Positions 47,447 through 54,015 of a DNA stretch of 54,015 bases are shown here, piece after piece. This DNA comes from Candidatus Contendibacter sp. (lineage in GTDB: Bacteria > Pseudomonadota > Gammaproteobacteria > Competibacterales > Competibacteraceae): the NCBI GenBank assembly GCA_029624765.1, contig JARSSO010000048.1:1-54015 (forward strand). Reading direction: 5' to 3'. Positions within the stretch are counted from its first letter, which is position 1. Each line of letters opens with the position of its first letter. Made by a program: the position numbers and the translations under genes. The notes under the pieces were generated by a model. That model was not told the DNA's origin. It saw only the letters and a list, made by a program, of their open reading frames with translations, and did not search any database.

Positions 47447-48544
47447 ATGAGCAGCCTGGGAAAACTGGACCGAATGCGGATTAGCGGATTCAAGTCCATC
47501 GAACATCTGGATTTGGATCTGCGGCCACTCAACATCCTGATCGGCCCGAACGGCGCCGGCAAATCCAATTTCATCAGCTTTTTCAGATTCATGAACAAGC
47601 TGCTGGAGAAAAATCTGCAATTTCACGTGGCGCAGCAACTGGGGGCCGACAGGTTGCTGTTCTTCGGGCGCAAGCGCACCGACGCCATGAAATTCCATCT
47701 GGAATTCACCCCGAACGCCTACGGCTGCACGCTGGCGCCCGATGCCTCCGGCGGCTTGGTGTTCGCGGAAGAAGATTGCCAGTTTTTCGGCGACAGGATT
47801 GGTTATCAAGGCGGTACCAAAAGGCATCGGCTCGCCGCCGCCGGCGACAAGGAATCCGGGTTGCCCGACAACCCCAACACCGCCACGCCGGCCGGTCATG
47901 TCGTCGGCTATCTGCGCGACTGGAAGGTTTACCACTTCCACGACACCAGCGAGTCGGCCAGGGTCAAGCAACCGGGCCGCGGTGACGAGACCGATATCCT
48001 GTTGCCCCAGGCCGATAATCTCGCCGCTTTCCTGCGCTCGATTCGCGATACCGACGCCTACAAGCTGATCGTGCGCACCATCCGGCGGGTGGCGCCGTTC
48101 TTTCTCGACTTTGTGTTGGAGCCGGAACGGGACAATCCCAAGCTCATCCGCCTGCGCTGGAAACACCGGGGATCGGAAGACACCTTCGACGCCAGCGATT
48201 TTTCCGACGGTACCTTGCGGTTTATTTGCCTAACCACCCTGCTGTTGCAACCGAAGCTCCCGACCATGATTCTGCTCGACGAGCCAGAGCTCGGGTTGCA
48301 TCCCCATGCCCTGTATCTGTTGGCCGGCATGATGCGCGCCACCTCCTCAAGAACCCAGATCATCGCGTCAACACAATCGGTCACGCTGGCTAACCAGTTC
48401 TCCTGGGAAGACTTAATTGTGGTGGATCGCGTCAACGATGCCTCCCAATTCCGCCGTCTGAGTCAAACAGAAGTCGCGGCCTGGCTCGATGAATTCAGTA
48501 TCGGGGAATTGTGGGAGAAGAACATCATCGGGGGAACACCGTGA
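47447..48544 (+). CDS. AAA_21 ATPase, partner of DUF4276 protein
   Basis: A 365-residue ABC/SMC-like ATPase. Walker A is LIGPNGAGKSN (residues 31-41). A variable insert is followed by the signature-like DFSDGTLRFICLTTLLL, Walker B TMILLDEPELGLHPHAL and the switch strand QIIASTQSVTLANQF. It has no nuclease domain of its own. AAGGGGAA precedes the ATG at 47447 inside the prmC tail. The TGA overlaps the GTG start of the DUF4276 gene, so the two proteins are made together. GC content is host-like, unlike the purine-operon ATPase. Family context suggests defence or DNA-end sensing; this is inference. Confidence 0.9.
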   Translation: MSSLGKLDRMRISGFKSIEHLDLDLRPLNILIGPNGAGKSNFISFFRFMNKLLEKNLQFHVAQQLGADRLLFFGRKRTDAMKFHLEFTPNAYGCTLAPDASGGLVFAEEDCQFFGDRIGYQGGTKRHRLAAAGDKESGLPDNPNTATPAGHVVGYLRDWKVYHFHDTSESARVKQPGRGDETDILLPQADNLAAFLRSIRDTDAYKLIVRTIRRVAPFFLDFVLEPERDNPKLIRLRWKHRGSEDTFDASDFSDGTLRFICLTTLLLQPKLPTMILLDEPELGLHPHALYLLAGMMRATSSRTQIIASTQSVTLANQFSWEDLIVVDRVNDASQFRRLSQTEVAAWLDEFSIGELWEKNIIGGTP

Positions 48545-49188
48545 CCGTGCGCCTCGCGATTTCGGTGGAAGGTCATACCGAGTTCGAGTTTTGCCGGGAA
48601 GTGTTGGGTCCACACTTGCGGACTTTCGATGTGTACCTGGAGCCCAAAATCGTTGTCACCCAACGTAATATCGCTGGCCCGAACGCCAAAGGGGGATCGG
48701 TCTCGCTGGACCGATGCAAGCGAGAGGTTCGACCGCTGTTGTCCTCCTTCGATCATGTGACCACGCTATACGATTTTTACGGATTCCGGGGCCGCGTCGC
48801 GGGCGAGTCGCCCGACACTCTGTGCGACCGCCTGGCGGAAGCTCTGGAAAGTCCACATCATTTCACTCCTTACCTGCAGGTCCACGAATTCGAAGCCCTG
48901 CTGTTTGCCGCCCCAACCCTCATCGCTCGCTTTCTGGGTTGTCCAGCCATCGGAGAAACATTGCATCAGGCAGTCGCTGGGTGCGGCAGCCCCGAAGCAG
49001 TAAACGATAATCCGGCAACCACCCCTGCAAAGCGCATTGAGGCAGCGTTCCACCAGCATCTCGCGCAACGCTACGACAAAACCTTCCACGGTCCACTCCT
49101 GGCCATGGAAACTGGCCTGCCCGCCATTCGCGCCGCCTGCCCGCGCTTCGATGCCTGGCTGACCCGGTTGGAGCGCCTTGCTGGCTGA
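48541..49188 (+). CDS. DUF4276 TOPRIM-like protein, partner of AAA_21 ATPase
   Basis: A 215-residue DUF4276 protein. The N-terminal SVEGHTEFEFCREVLGP holds the conserved glutamate. VTTLYDFYGFRGR provides the acidic/aromatic second motif. HFTPYLQVHEFEALLFAAP is the diagnostic HEFEALLF signature. KRIEAAF..RYDKTFHGPLL closes the conserved part. The fold is TOPRIM-like by family prediction; metal-dependent nucleic-acid cleavage is possible but unproven. The start is a GTG overlapping the ATPase stop by 4 bases. It ends the hemA-prfA-prmC operon, 69 bases before prfC. Confidence 0.9.
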   Translation: MTVRLAISVEGHTEFEFCREVLGPHLRTFDVYLEPKIVVTQRNIAGPNAKGGSVSLDRCKREVRPLLSSFDHVTTLYDFYGFRGRVAGESPDTLCDRLAEALESPHHFTPYLQVHEFEALLFAAPTLIARFLGCPAIGETLHQAVAGCGSPEAVNDNPATTPAKRIEAAFHQHLAQRYDKTFHGPLLAMETGLPAIRAACPRFDAWLTRLERLAG

Positions 49189-49257
49189 CCCGCTCCCGTC
49201 ACCAATCGGTTAAAATCGCGCCACACATTCCAACTTCAATACCTTACCCAACCCGTA

Positions 49258-50850
49258 ATGACCACCTTCCGCGACGAACTCCACCGCCGGCGCACCTTCG
49301 CCATCATTTCCCACCCCGACGCCGGCAAAACCACCCTGACGGAAAAGCTGCTGCTGTTCGGCGGCGCGATCCAGATGGCCGGCACGGTCAAGGGCCGCAA
49401 GGCCGCCCGCCACGCCACCAGCGACTGGATGGCGCTGGAGCAGCAGCGCGGCATCTCGGTCACCTCCTCGGTGATGCAGTTCCCCTATCGGGACCGCATC
49501 GTCAACCTGCTCGACACCCCCGGCCACGAGGATTTTTCCGAGGACACCTACCGTACCCTGACGGCTGTGGATTCGGCATTGATGGTGATCGACTGCGCCC
49601 GGGGCGTCGAGGAACGCACCATCAAGCTGATGGAGGTTTGCCGGCTGCGCGATACCCCGATCTTCACCTTCATCAACAAGCTGGACCGCGACGGCCGCGA
49701 ACCCATCGAGCTTCTGGACGAAGTGGAAGAGATTCTCAAAATCCGTTGCGCCCCGGTCACCTGGCCCATCGGCATGGGCCGGGAATTGAAAGGCGTCTAC
49801 CATCTCGACCAGGATTTCATCCACCTCTACGATCCCTCCCGCGACGGTCGCATCAACACCGGCCGCACCATCCACGGCCTCGACCACCCGGACGTGGACG
49901 CGGCGCTGGGCGCGGATCGGGCGCAAGCCTTGCGGGATGAAATCGAACTGGTGCGGGGCGCCAGCCATGCCTTCGATTTCGCCGAATACCGCGCCGGCCG
50001 CCTGACCCCGGTGTTCTTCGGCTCGGCGCTGACCAATTTCGGCGTTCAGGAAATGCTGGACGATTTCATCGAGCACGCGCCGCCGCCCCGGCCGTGCCCC
50101 ACCGCCACCCGCGCGGTCCACCCGGAGGAGGAAGCCTTTACCGGTTTCGTGTTCAAGATTCAGGCGAACATGGACCCGCAGCACCGCGACCGCATCGCCT
50201 TCCTGCGCGTCTGCTCCGGCACCTACCAGCCGGGCATGAAGGCGCGTCATGTCCGCCTCGGCCGCGAGATCAAGATCGCCGACGCCCTCACCTTCATGGC
50301 CGCCGAGCGCGAGCACGTCGAAGCAGCCTATCCCGGCGACATCATCGGCCTGCACAACCACGGCACCATCCGCATCGGTGATACCTTCACCCAGGGCGAG
50401 GACCTGAATTTCACCGGCATCCCCGACTTCGCCCCGGAACTGTTTCGCCGCGCCCGGCTGCGCGATCCGTTGAAAATGAAGGCGCTGCAAAAGGGCCTGG
50501 AGCAGCTTTGCGAGGAGGGCGCGACCCAACTGTTCCGCCCGCTCAACAGCAACGACTTGATTCTGGGCGCGGTCGGAATACTGCAATTCGACGTGGCCGC
50601 CTTCCGGCTGCGCAGTGAATACGGGGTCGAGTGCGGCTTCGAGAACGTCAACGTCACCACCGCCCGGTGGGTGCGCTGCGCCGATTCCAAACGGCTCGAC
50701 GATTTCAAGACCAAGCTGCGCGACAACTTGGCGCTGGACCATCACGGCGAGCTGGTCTACATCGCGCCCACCCGGGTCAACCTGCAATTGACCCAGGAAC
50801 GCTGGCCCGAGGTGCGCTTCGCCGCCACGCGCGAACACGGCTTGCGCTGA
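49258..50850 (+). CDS. prfC: Peptide chain release factor 3
   Basis: A 530-residue translational GTPase that removes RF1/RF2 from the ribosome. G1 is [38 protein letters not shown] is the RF3-specific switch I. G3 is [16 protein letters not shown] and G4 is [12 protein letters not shown]. Length and domain order (GTPase, beta-barrel II, domain III) are normal. Having prfC close behind prfA/prmC groups three termination genes, interrupted only by the ATPase/DUF4276 pair. Confidence 0.97.
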   Translation: MTTFRDELHRRRTFAIISHPDAGKTTLTEKLLLFGGAIQMAGTVKGRKAARHATSDWMALEQQRGISVTSSVMQFPYRDRIVNLLDTPGHEDFSEDTYRTLTAVDSALMVIDCARGVEERTIKLMEVCRLRDTPIFTFINKLDRDGREPIELLDEVEEILKIRCAPVTWPIGMGRELKGVYHLDQDFIHLYDPSRDGRINTGRTIHGLDHPDVDAALGADRAQALRDEIELVRGASHAFDFAEYRAGRLTPVFFGSALTNFGVQEMLDDFIEHAPPPRPCPTATRAVHPEEEAFTGFVFKIQANMDPQHRDRIAFLRVCSGTYQPGMKARHVRLGREIKIADALTFMAAEREHVEAAYPGDIIGLHNHGTIRIGDTFTQGEDLNFTGIPDFAPELFRRARLRDPLKMKALQKGLEQLCEEGATQLFRPLNSNDLILGAVGILQFDVAAFRLRSEYGVECGFENVNVTTARWVRCADSKRLDDFKTKLRDNLALDHHGELVYIAPTRVNLQLTQERWPEVRFAATREHGLR

Positions 50851-50853
50851 ACC

Positions 50854-53157
50854 ATGCGCCACGTGTTGCAACGGCTGGCCCGTGGATTGTTCCGCCGGTT
50901 GTTTCGGGTCGAACTGCGCGGCTGGGAACAATATCCGCACGACGAACGACGGTTGTTGATCGTCGCCAACCACACCTCCTATCTGGATGGGGCGCTGCTG
51001 GCGGCGTTTCTGCCTGACGTGCCGATCTTCGTGATCAATACCCACATGGCCCGGCACTGGTGGGTCAAGCCATTCATCGCCGTCACTCGCCACATCAGCA
51101 TCGACCCGACCAATTCGCATTATTTGAAGACCCTGATCCAGCACCTCAAGGCCGGCGAGCGGGTGGCGGTGTTCCCGGAGGGCCGAATCAGCGTCACCGG
51201 CGCGCTGATGAAGATTTACGAAGGGCCGGCGCTGGCCGCCGACAAGGCTGACGCCGCGCTGCTGCCGGTCCATATCGAGGGTGCCCAGTACAGCCTGCTG
51301 TCCCGGCTGCAAGGCATCGTGCGCCGACGGCCGTTCCCGCGCATCCGCCTGACCCTGCTACCGCCGCGCCGCCTGTCCGCAACCGCCAGCGGCGGTCGCG
51401 CCCGCCGCCAGCAACTCGGCCGGCAATTGGATGAGCTTATGGTCGATCTGGCCTACGCCGGCATGAACATCGACCAGCCGCTGGTATCGGCGATGCTGGA
51501 AGCCTGGGAGCGGCACGGCGGGAGGCGAGTGATTCTTGAAGACGCTCAACAACAACGGCTCGGCTGGCGGGCGCTGTTCACCCGTGCCTTCATCCTAGCC
51601 GACCTACTCGATCACTCCCCTCTCCCACTAGGAGAGGGGTTGGGGGTGAGGGTCGATGGGCCGGGGGTAAGGGCCGATGGGCCGGGGGTGAGTGCCGATG
51701 GGCCGGGGGTGAGGGTCGATGGGCCGGGGGTGAGGGCCGATGGGCCGGGGGTGAGGGTCGGTCTGCTGCTACCCAACAGCGCCGCCGCCGTCATTGCTTT
51801 CCTGGCCCTGCACCTGCGGGGCTGGACGCCGGTGGTGCTCAATTTCACCGTCGGCGCTCACGAACTCATCGGCGCCTGCCGCACCGCCCAGACGCGGACG
51901 GTCTGCACCTCGCGCGCCTTCGTGGCGGCCGCCAATCTGGACGCGCCCATCGCCGCGCTGGGCGAACACGTTCAGGTGCTGTTTTTGGAGGATCTGCGCC
52001 CACGAGCCACCTTGTCGGCGCGCTTGCGCGGACTGGCGCGGGCCCTGGTTCCGGGGTGGAGCTTCCGCCGGTGGGCCGGGCCGGTGCGCGCCGACGACCC
52101 GGCGGTGATTCTGTTCACTTCCGGCTCCGAGCGAGCGCCGAAGGGCGTGGTGCTGACCCACCGCAACCTGCTGGCCAATGTCGCCCAGGCGCGGGCCGTG
52201 TTGGACATCATGCCCCGCGACGTGATCCTCAATGTACTCCCGATGTTCCACGCCTTCGGTCTGACCACCGCCACCCTGACGCCGCTGCTGCTCGGCGCCC
52301 GGCTAATCCTGTATCCCTCGCCGCTGCACTACCATGTCATTCCGGAACTGAGCTACGAGCGCCGCGCCACGGTGCTGTTCGGCACCAACACGTTTTTGAT
52401 GGGCTACGGTCGCCACGCCGATCCCTACGATTTTTTCAGCGTGCGGTTGGTCGTCATGGGCGCCGAACCGTTGCGCGAGGAGACGCGCCGGCTGTGGGCG
52501 GAGAAATTCGGTATTCGCATCAGCGAGGGCTATGGCCTGACCGAGGCCAGTCCGGTGCTGGCTACCAACAGCCGCCGTCATCATCGCGGCGGTACGGTCG
52601 GCAAGCTGTTGCCGGGCATCGAGCATTACCTGGAACCGGTGGAGGGCATCGCCGAGGGTGGGCTGCTGTGCGTGCGCGGCGCGAACGTCATGGCCGGTTA
52701 CCTGCTGCCCGGCCAGCCGGACCGGCTGGTCCCGCCGCGCACCGGGCGCGGGCCGGGCTGGCACGATACCGGCGATATCGTCCGCGTCGACGCGGAGGGT
52801 TTCGTCACCATCCTCGGCCGGGCCAAGCGCTTCGCCAAGCTGGCTGGCGAAATGATCTCGCTGGCCAAAATCGAGCAACTGGCCGCCGAGTGCTGGCCGG
52901 AAGACCAGCACGCCGCCCTCAATCTGCCCGACCCGGTCAAGGGCGAAACCATCGTGCTGTTGACCACCCACCGGGACGCCGATCGCCAGGAACTGGTTGC
53001 GGCGGCCCACCGCGAAGGCTTGGGGGATCTTTACCTCCCCCGGCGCGTCCTGATCGTGCGCGAGATTCCATTGCTCGGCTCCGGCAAACCGGACTATCCA
53101 GGGACCCGGCGACTGGCGGAAGCGTTGAACGCGGGCGTGGCGGATGGCCCTCCTTGA
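50854..53157 (+). CDS. Aas-like acyltransferase / acyl-ACP(CoA) ligase fusion
   Basis: A 767-residue two-domain enzyme resembling Aas. Residues about 1-210 are a PlsC-type acyltransferase with the HX4D motif NHTSYLDGALLA and FPEGRISVTGALMK. Residues about 235-760 are an AMP-forming ligase: FTSGSERAPKGVVLTHRNLLAN, EGYGLTEASPV, and HDTGDIVRVDAEGFVTILGRAKRFAKLAGE. The family re-acylates lysophospholipids and activates fatty acids. Between the domains, residues about 254-301 are a low-complexity insert of repeated DGPGVR(V/A) heptapeptides encoded by a GC-rich repeat. The start is 3 bases after prfC. The early AMP-ligase core continues after the insert (LLLPNSAAAVIAFLALHLRG), so the insert lies in the linker or N-edge of the ligase. 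Confidence 0.9.
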   Translation: MRHVLQRLARGLFRRLFRVELRGWEQYPHDERRLLIVANHTSYLDGALLAAFLPDVPIFVINTHMARHWWVKPFIAVTRHISIDPTNSHYLKTLIQHLKAGERVAVFPEGRISVTGALMKIYEGPALAADKADAALLPVHIEGAQYSLLSRLQGIVRRRPFPRIRLTLLPPRRLSATASGGRARRQQLGRQLDELMVDLAYAGMNIDQPLVSAMLEAWERHGGRRVILEDAQQQRLGWRALFTRAFILADLLDHSPLPLGEGLGVRVDGPGVRADGPGVSADGPGVRVDGPGVRADGPGVRVGLLLPNSAAAVIAFLALHLRGWTPVVLNFTVGAHELIGACRTAQTRTVCTSRAFVAAANLDAPIAALGEHVQVLFLEDLRPRATLSARLRGLARALVPGWSFRRWAGPVRADDPAVILFTSGSERAPKGVVLTHRNLLANVAQARAVLDIMPRDVILNVLPMFHAFGLTTATLTPLLLGARLILYPSPLHYHVIPELSYERRATVLFGTNTFLMGYGRHADPYDFFSVRLVVMGAEPLREETRRLWAEKFGIRISEGYGLTEASPVLATNSRRHHRGGTVGKLLPGIEHYLEPVEGIAEGGLLCVRGANVMAGYLLPGQPDRLVPPRTGRGPGWHDTGDIVRVDAEGFVTILGRAKRFAKLAGEMISLAKIEQLAAECWPEDQHAALNLPDPVKGETIVLLTTHRDADRQELVAAAHREGLGDLYLPRRVLIVREIPLLGSGKPDYPGTRRLAEALNAGVADGPP
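51617..51756. repeat. GC-rich hairpin repeat plus 5 x 21-bp tandem array inside the Aas-like gene
   Basis: CCCCTCTCC (51617-51625) and GGAGAGGGG (51631-51639) form a perfect 9-bp hairpin followed by TTGGGGGTGAGG, the layout of a common GC-rich intergenic repeat. It is followed by five 21-bp units beginning 51652, 51673, 51694, 51715 and 51736, each close to GYCGATGGGCCGGGGGTRAG. All lengths keep the reading frame, producing a DGPGVR(V/A) heptapeptide series. Confidence 0.9.
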
Positions 53158-53530
53158 TTGCCAGGCACTCGTTTCAAATTGAAACGGCGTGAAATCTCCC
53201 CGTTTCAAATTGAAACCGCCTCGGCAGTCAAAACAATGAACCAGCGCCGATAACCCTTTCACGGATAACACCATTCACACCGGGCACGGCTGTGGCATGG
53301 AAGATGCTCTATATGTTAGGTGTCTTTTAGTGCCGGATCTGCTTCAGGGGGACGGCGAACATGGCGGGGTTCCAAGGCGTCCACAAGGGCCGGTGTAGGG
53401 AGTTATACCGCTGGCAAACCTAAGTAAGATCAAATACTTCCTATCAACCATGACCGATTTTGGTAGATGGGCGGAAACTGCATAATCACTTGTTAGGCAT
53501 ATAAATCCCACTCCAAAAAGGAGAATCACT
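53158..53530. other. Intergenic region with paired palindromes
   Basis: About 370 bases between the Aas-like gene and the lectin gene, with no supported gene. It holds two identical 15-bp palindromes (53171-53216) just after the Aas-like stop. A GC-rich middle follows, then an increasingly AT-rich stretch leading to the lectin ribosome site (AAAAGGAG). A GTTAGGC heptamer at 53492-53498 resembles an integron core site, but no partner site was found. Confidence 0.45.
53171..53216. repeat. Two identical 15-bp palindromes, 31 bp apart
   Basis: GTTTCAAATTGAAAC occurs at 53171-53185 and 53202-53216. Each is a perfect inverted repeat (GTTTCAA-A-TTGAAAC). Centres are 31 bp apart, about three helical turns. 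Flanks are also similar (a C before each copy). This looks like a dual operator for a dimeric regulator; a two-repeat CRISPR remnant is less likely because the spacer is only 16 bp. Confidence 0.75.
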
Positions 53531-53932
53531 ATGAAAGTATGCAGTTATTACTATTTAATGGCGAAACACAGCGGGAAGTTTATTACTATTACAGGAGGGG
53601 GTAGCACAGTTGTTCAACATGAAATATATGACTTGATAAATCAGATATGGCTATTTATCCCAAGCAATGATATTGAATGGTATTTTATAATAAGCAAAGG
53701 CACTGGAAAATGTTTAACATATACACCTAACGGATTATCAATGCTAAATATTGATGGTAATGACTCACAAAAATGGAGGTTTGAAGATTTAATGGATGGT
53801 TTTTTCCTAATACTGAATAAAAGTCACGGATGTTTAGATGTTTGTGGAGAAAGAAAAAGCAATAATGTGGAAGTTATTACATATAGACCTCATCGGGGTG
53901 ATAATCAACGATGGAAATTATTAGATTTATAA
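53531..53932 (+). CDS. Ricin-type beta-trefoil lectin domain protein
   Basis: A 133-residue single-domain protein with three trefoil repeats, each ending in a QxW-like motif: NQIWLFIP, SQKWRFED and NQRWKLLDL. The last repeat GCLDVCGERKSNNVEVITYRPHRGDNQRW is the best match to ricin B / CBM13 lectins, which bind galactose- or GalNAc-type sugars. No signal peptide is visible (MKVCSYYYLMAKHSGKF), so it may be cytosolic or exported by another route. AGGAG lies 10 bases before the ATG. The gene is strikingly AT-rich compared with everything else nearby, a sign of recent acquisition. It stands alone. Confidence 0.85.
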   Translation: MKVCSYYYLMAKHSGKFITITGGGSTVVQHEIYDLINQIWLFIPSNDIEWYFIISKGTGKCLTYTPNGLSMLNIDGNDSQKWRFEDLMDGFFLILNKSHGCLDVCGERKSNNVEVITYRPHRGDNQRWKLLDL

Positions 53933-53946
53933 GCTTTAGCTAAAGC
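53933..53946. repeat. 14-bp palindrome directly after the lectin gene
   Basis: GCTTTAGCTAAAGC is a perfect palindrome starting immediately after the TAA. No T-run follows. The remaining bases to 54015 show nothing I can interpret. Confidence 0.5.
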
Positions 53947-54015
53947 CGGTCATTGATTTGTGGGCTCAATGAGATCTCCCGTGGAGGCCACAAGATGTCG
54001 TGGTGTGGCATCGGA

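Noticed and set aside
53165..53220. Possible mini CRISPR array formed by the two GTTTCAAATTGAAAC repeats
   Set aside because: Only two 15-bp repeats with a 16-bp spacer, fully palindromic, and no cas genes; operator-like sites fit better.
53316..53500. GTTAGGT and GTTAGGC heptamers before the lectin gene, suggestive of integron attC core sites
   Set aside because: No matching RYYYAAC partner at a proper distance and no folded attC arms or integrase seen; the heptamers alone are too short to support a cassette call.

Overview
The window is chromosomal DNA from a GC-rich gammaproteobacterium. The strongest taxonomic cue is the conserved block TPR lipoprotein-lolB-ispE-tRNA-Gln-prs-rplY-pth-ychF. 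Supporting cues are hemA-prfA-prmC, rplM-rpsI, an AlgZ/AlgR-type two-component pair, and ubiU/ubiV for oxygen-independent ubiquinone synthesis. Gene content fits an environmental, facultatively anaerobic gammaproteobacterium of the Competibacter/purple-sulfur type. The genus is not proven by anything seen here.

Layout. 1-0.7 kb: two small secreted proteins. 0.7-9.4 kb: a lower-GC surface-glycan block with a giant sulfotransferase/GT2/GT2/GT4 fusion, two SAM methyltransferases and a multi-pass membrane protein. 9.6-16.8 kb (minus strand): one tightly packed operon, Uma2-like nuclease, purH, AAA ATPase, DUF3226 TOPRIM-like protein, purD, ubiU, ubiV. 16.9-26 kb: a frameshifted ycgL, a class I aminotransferase, a 1.2-kresidue unknown membrane protein, a catalase, a YajR-like MFS exporter and a coiled-coil nuclease-fold protein. 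26.2-29.7 kb: a secreted protein with nine PASTA domains, a beta-propeller and a chitobiase-like C-terminal domain. 30.2-33.4 kb: a TRAP transporter whose permeases and binding protein are convergent. 33.8-37 kb: rplM-rpsI-tRNA-Gln, algZ/algR-like genes and tRNA-Thr. 37-44 kb (minus): the ychF-to-lolB block. 44.2-49.2 kb: hemA-prfA-prmC followed by a second ATPase plus TOPRIM-like (DUF4276) pair. 49.3-53.2 kb: prfC and an Aas-like acyltransferase/acyl-ligase fusion. 53.2-54 kb: paired palindromes and an AT-rich ricin-type lectin gene.

The most notable signal is two unrelated ATPase + TOPRIM-like gene pairs. Each is translationally coupled and sits as a compact cassette inside a housekeeping operon: purH/purD for one, hemA-prfA-prmC for the other. 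By analogy with OLD, Gabija and PARIS these are candidate anti-phage or nucleic-acid surveillance modules. Their placement would tie expression to purine or heme/translation-termination genes. A second theme is a GC-rich hairpin repeat that has entered coding frames: an Aas-like gene clearly, and pth and the giant membrane protein less clearly.
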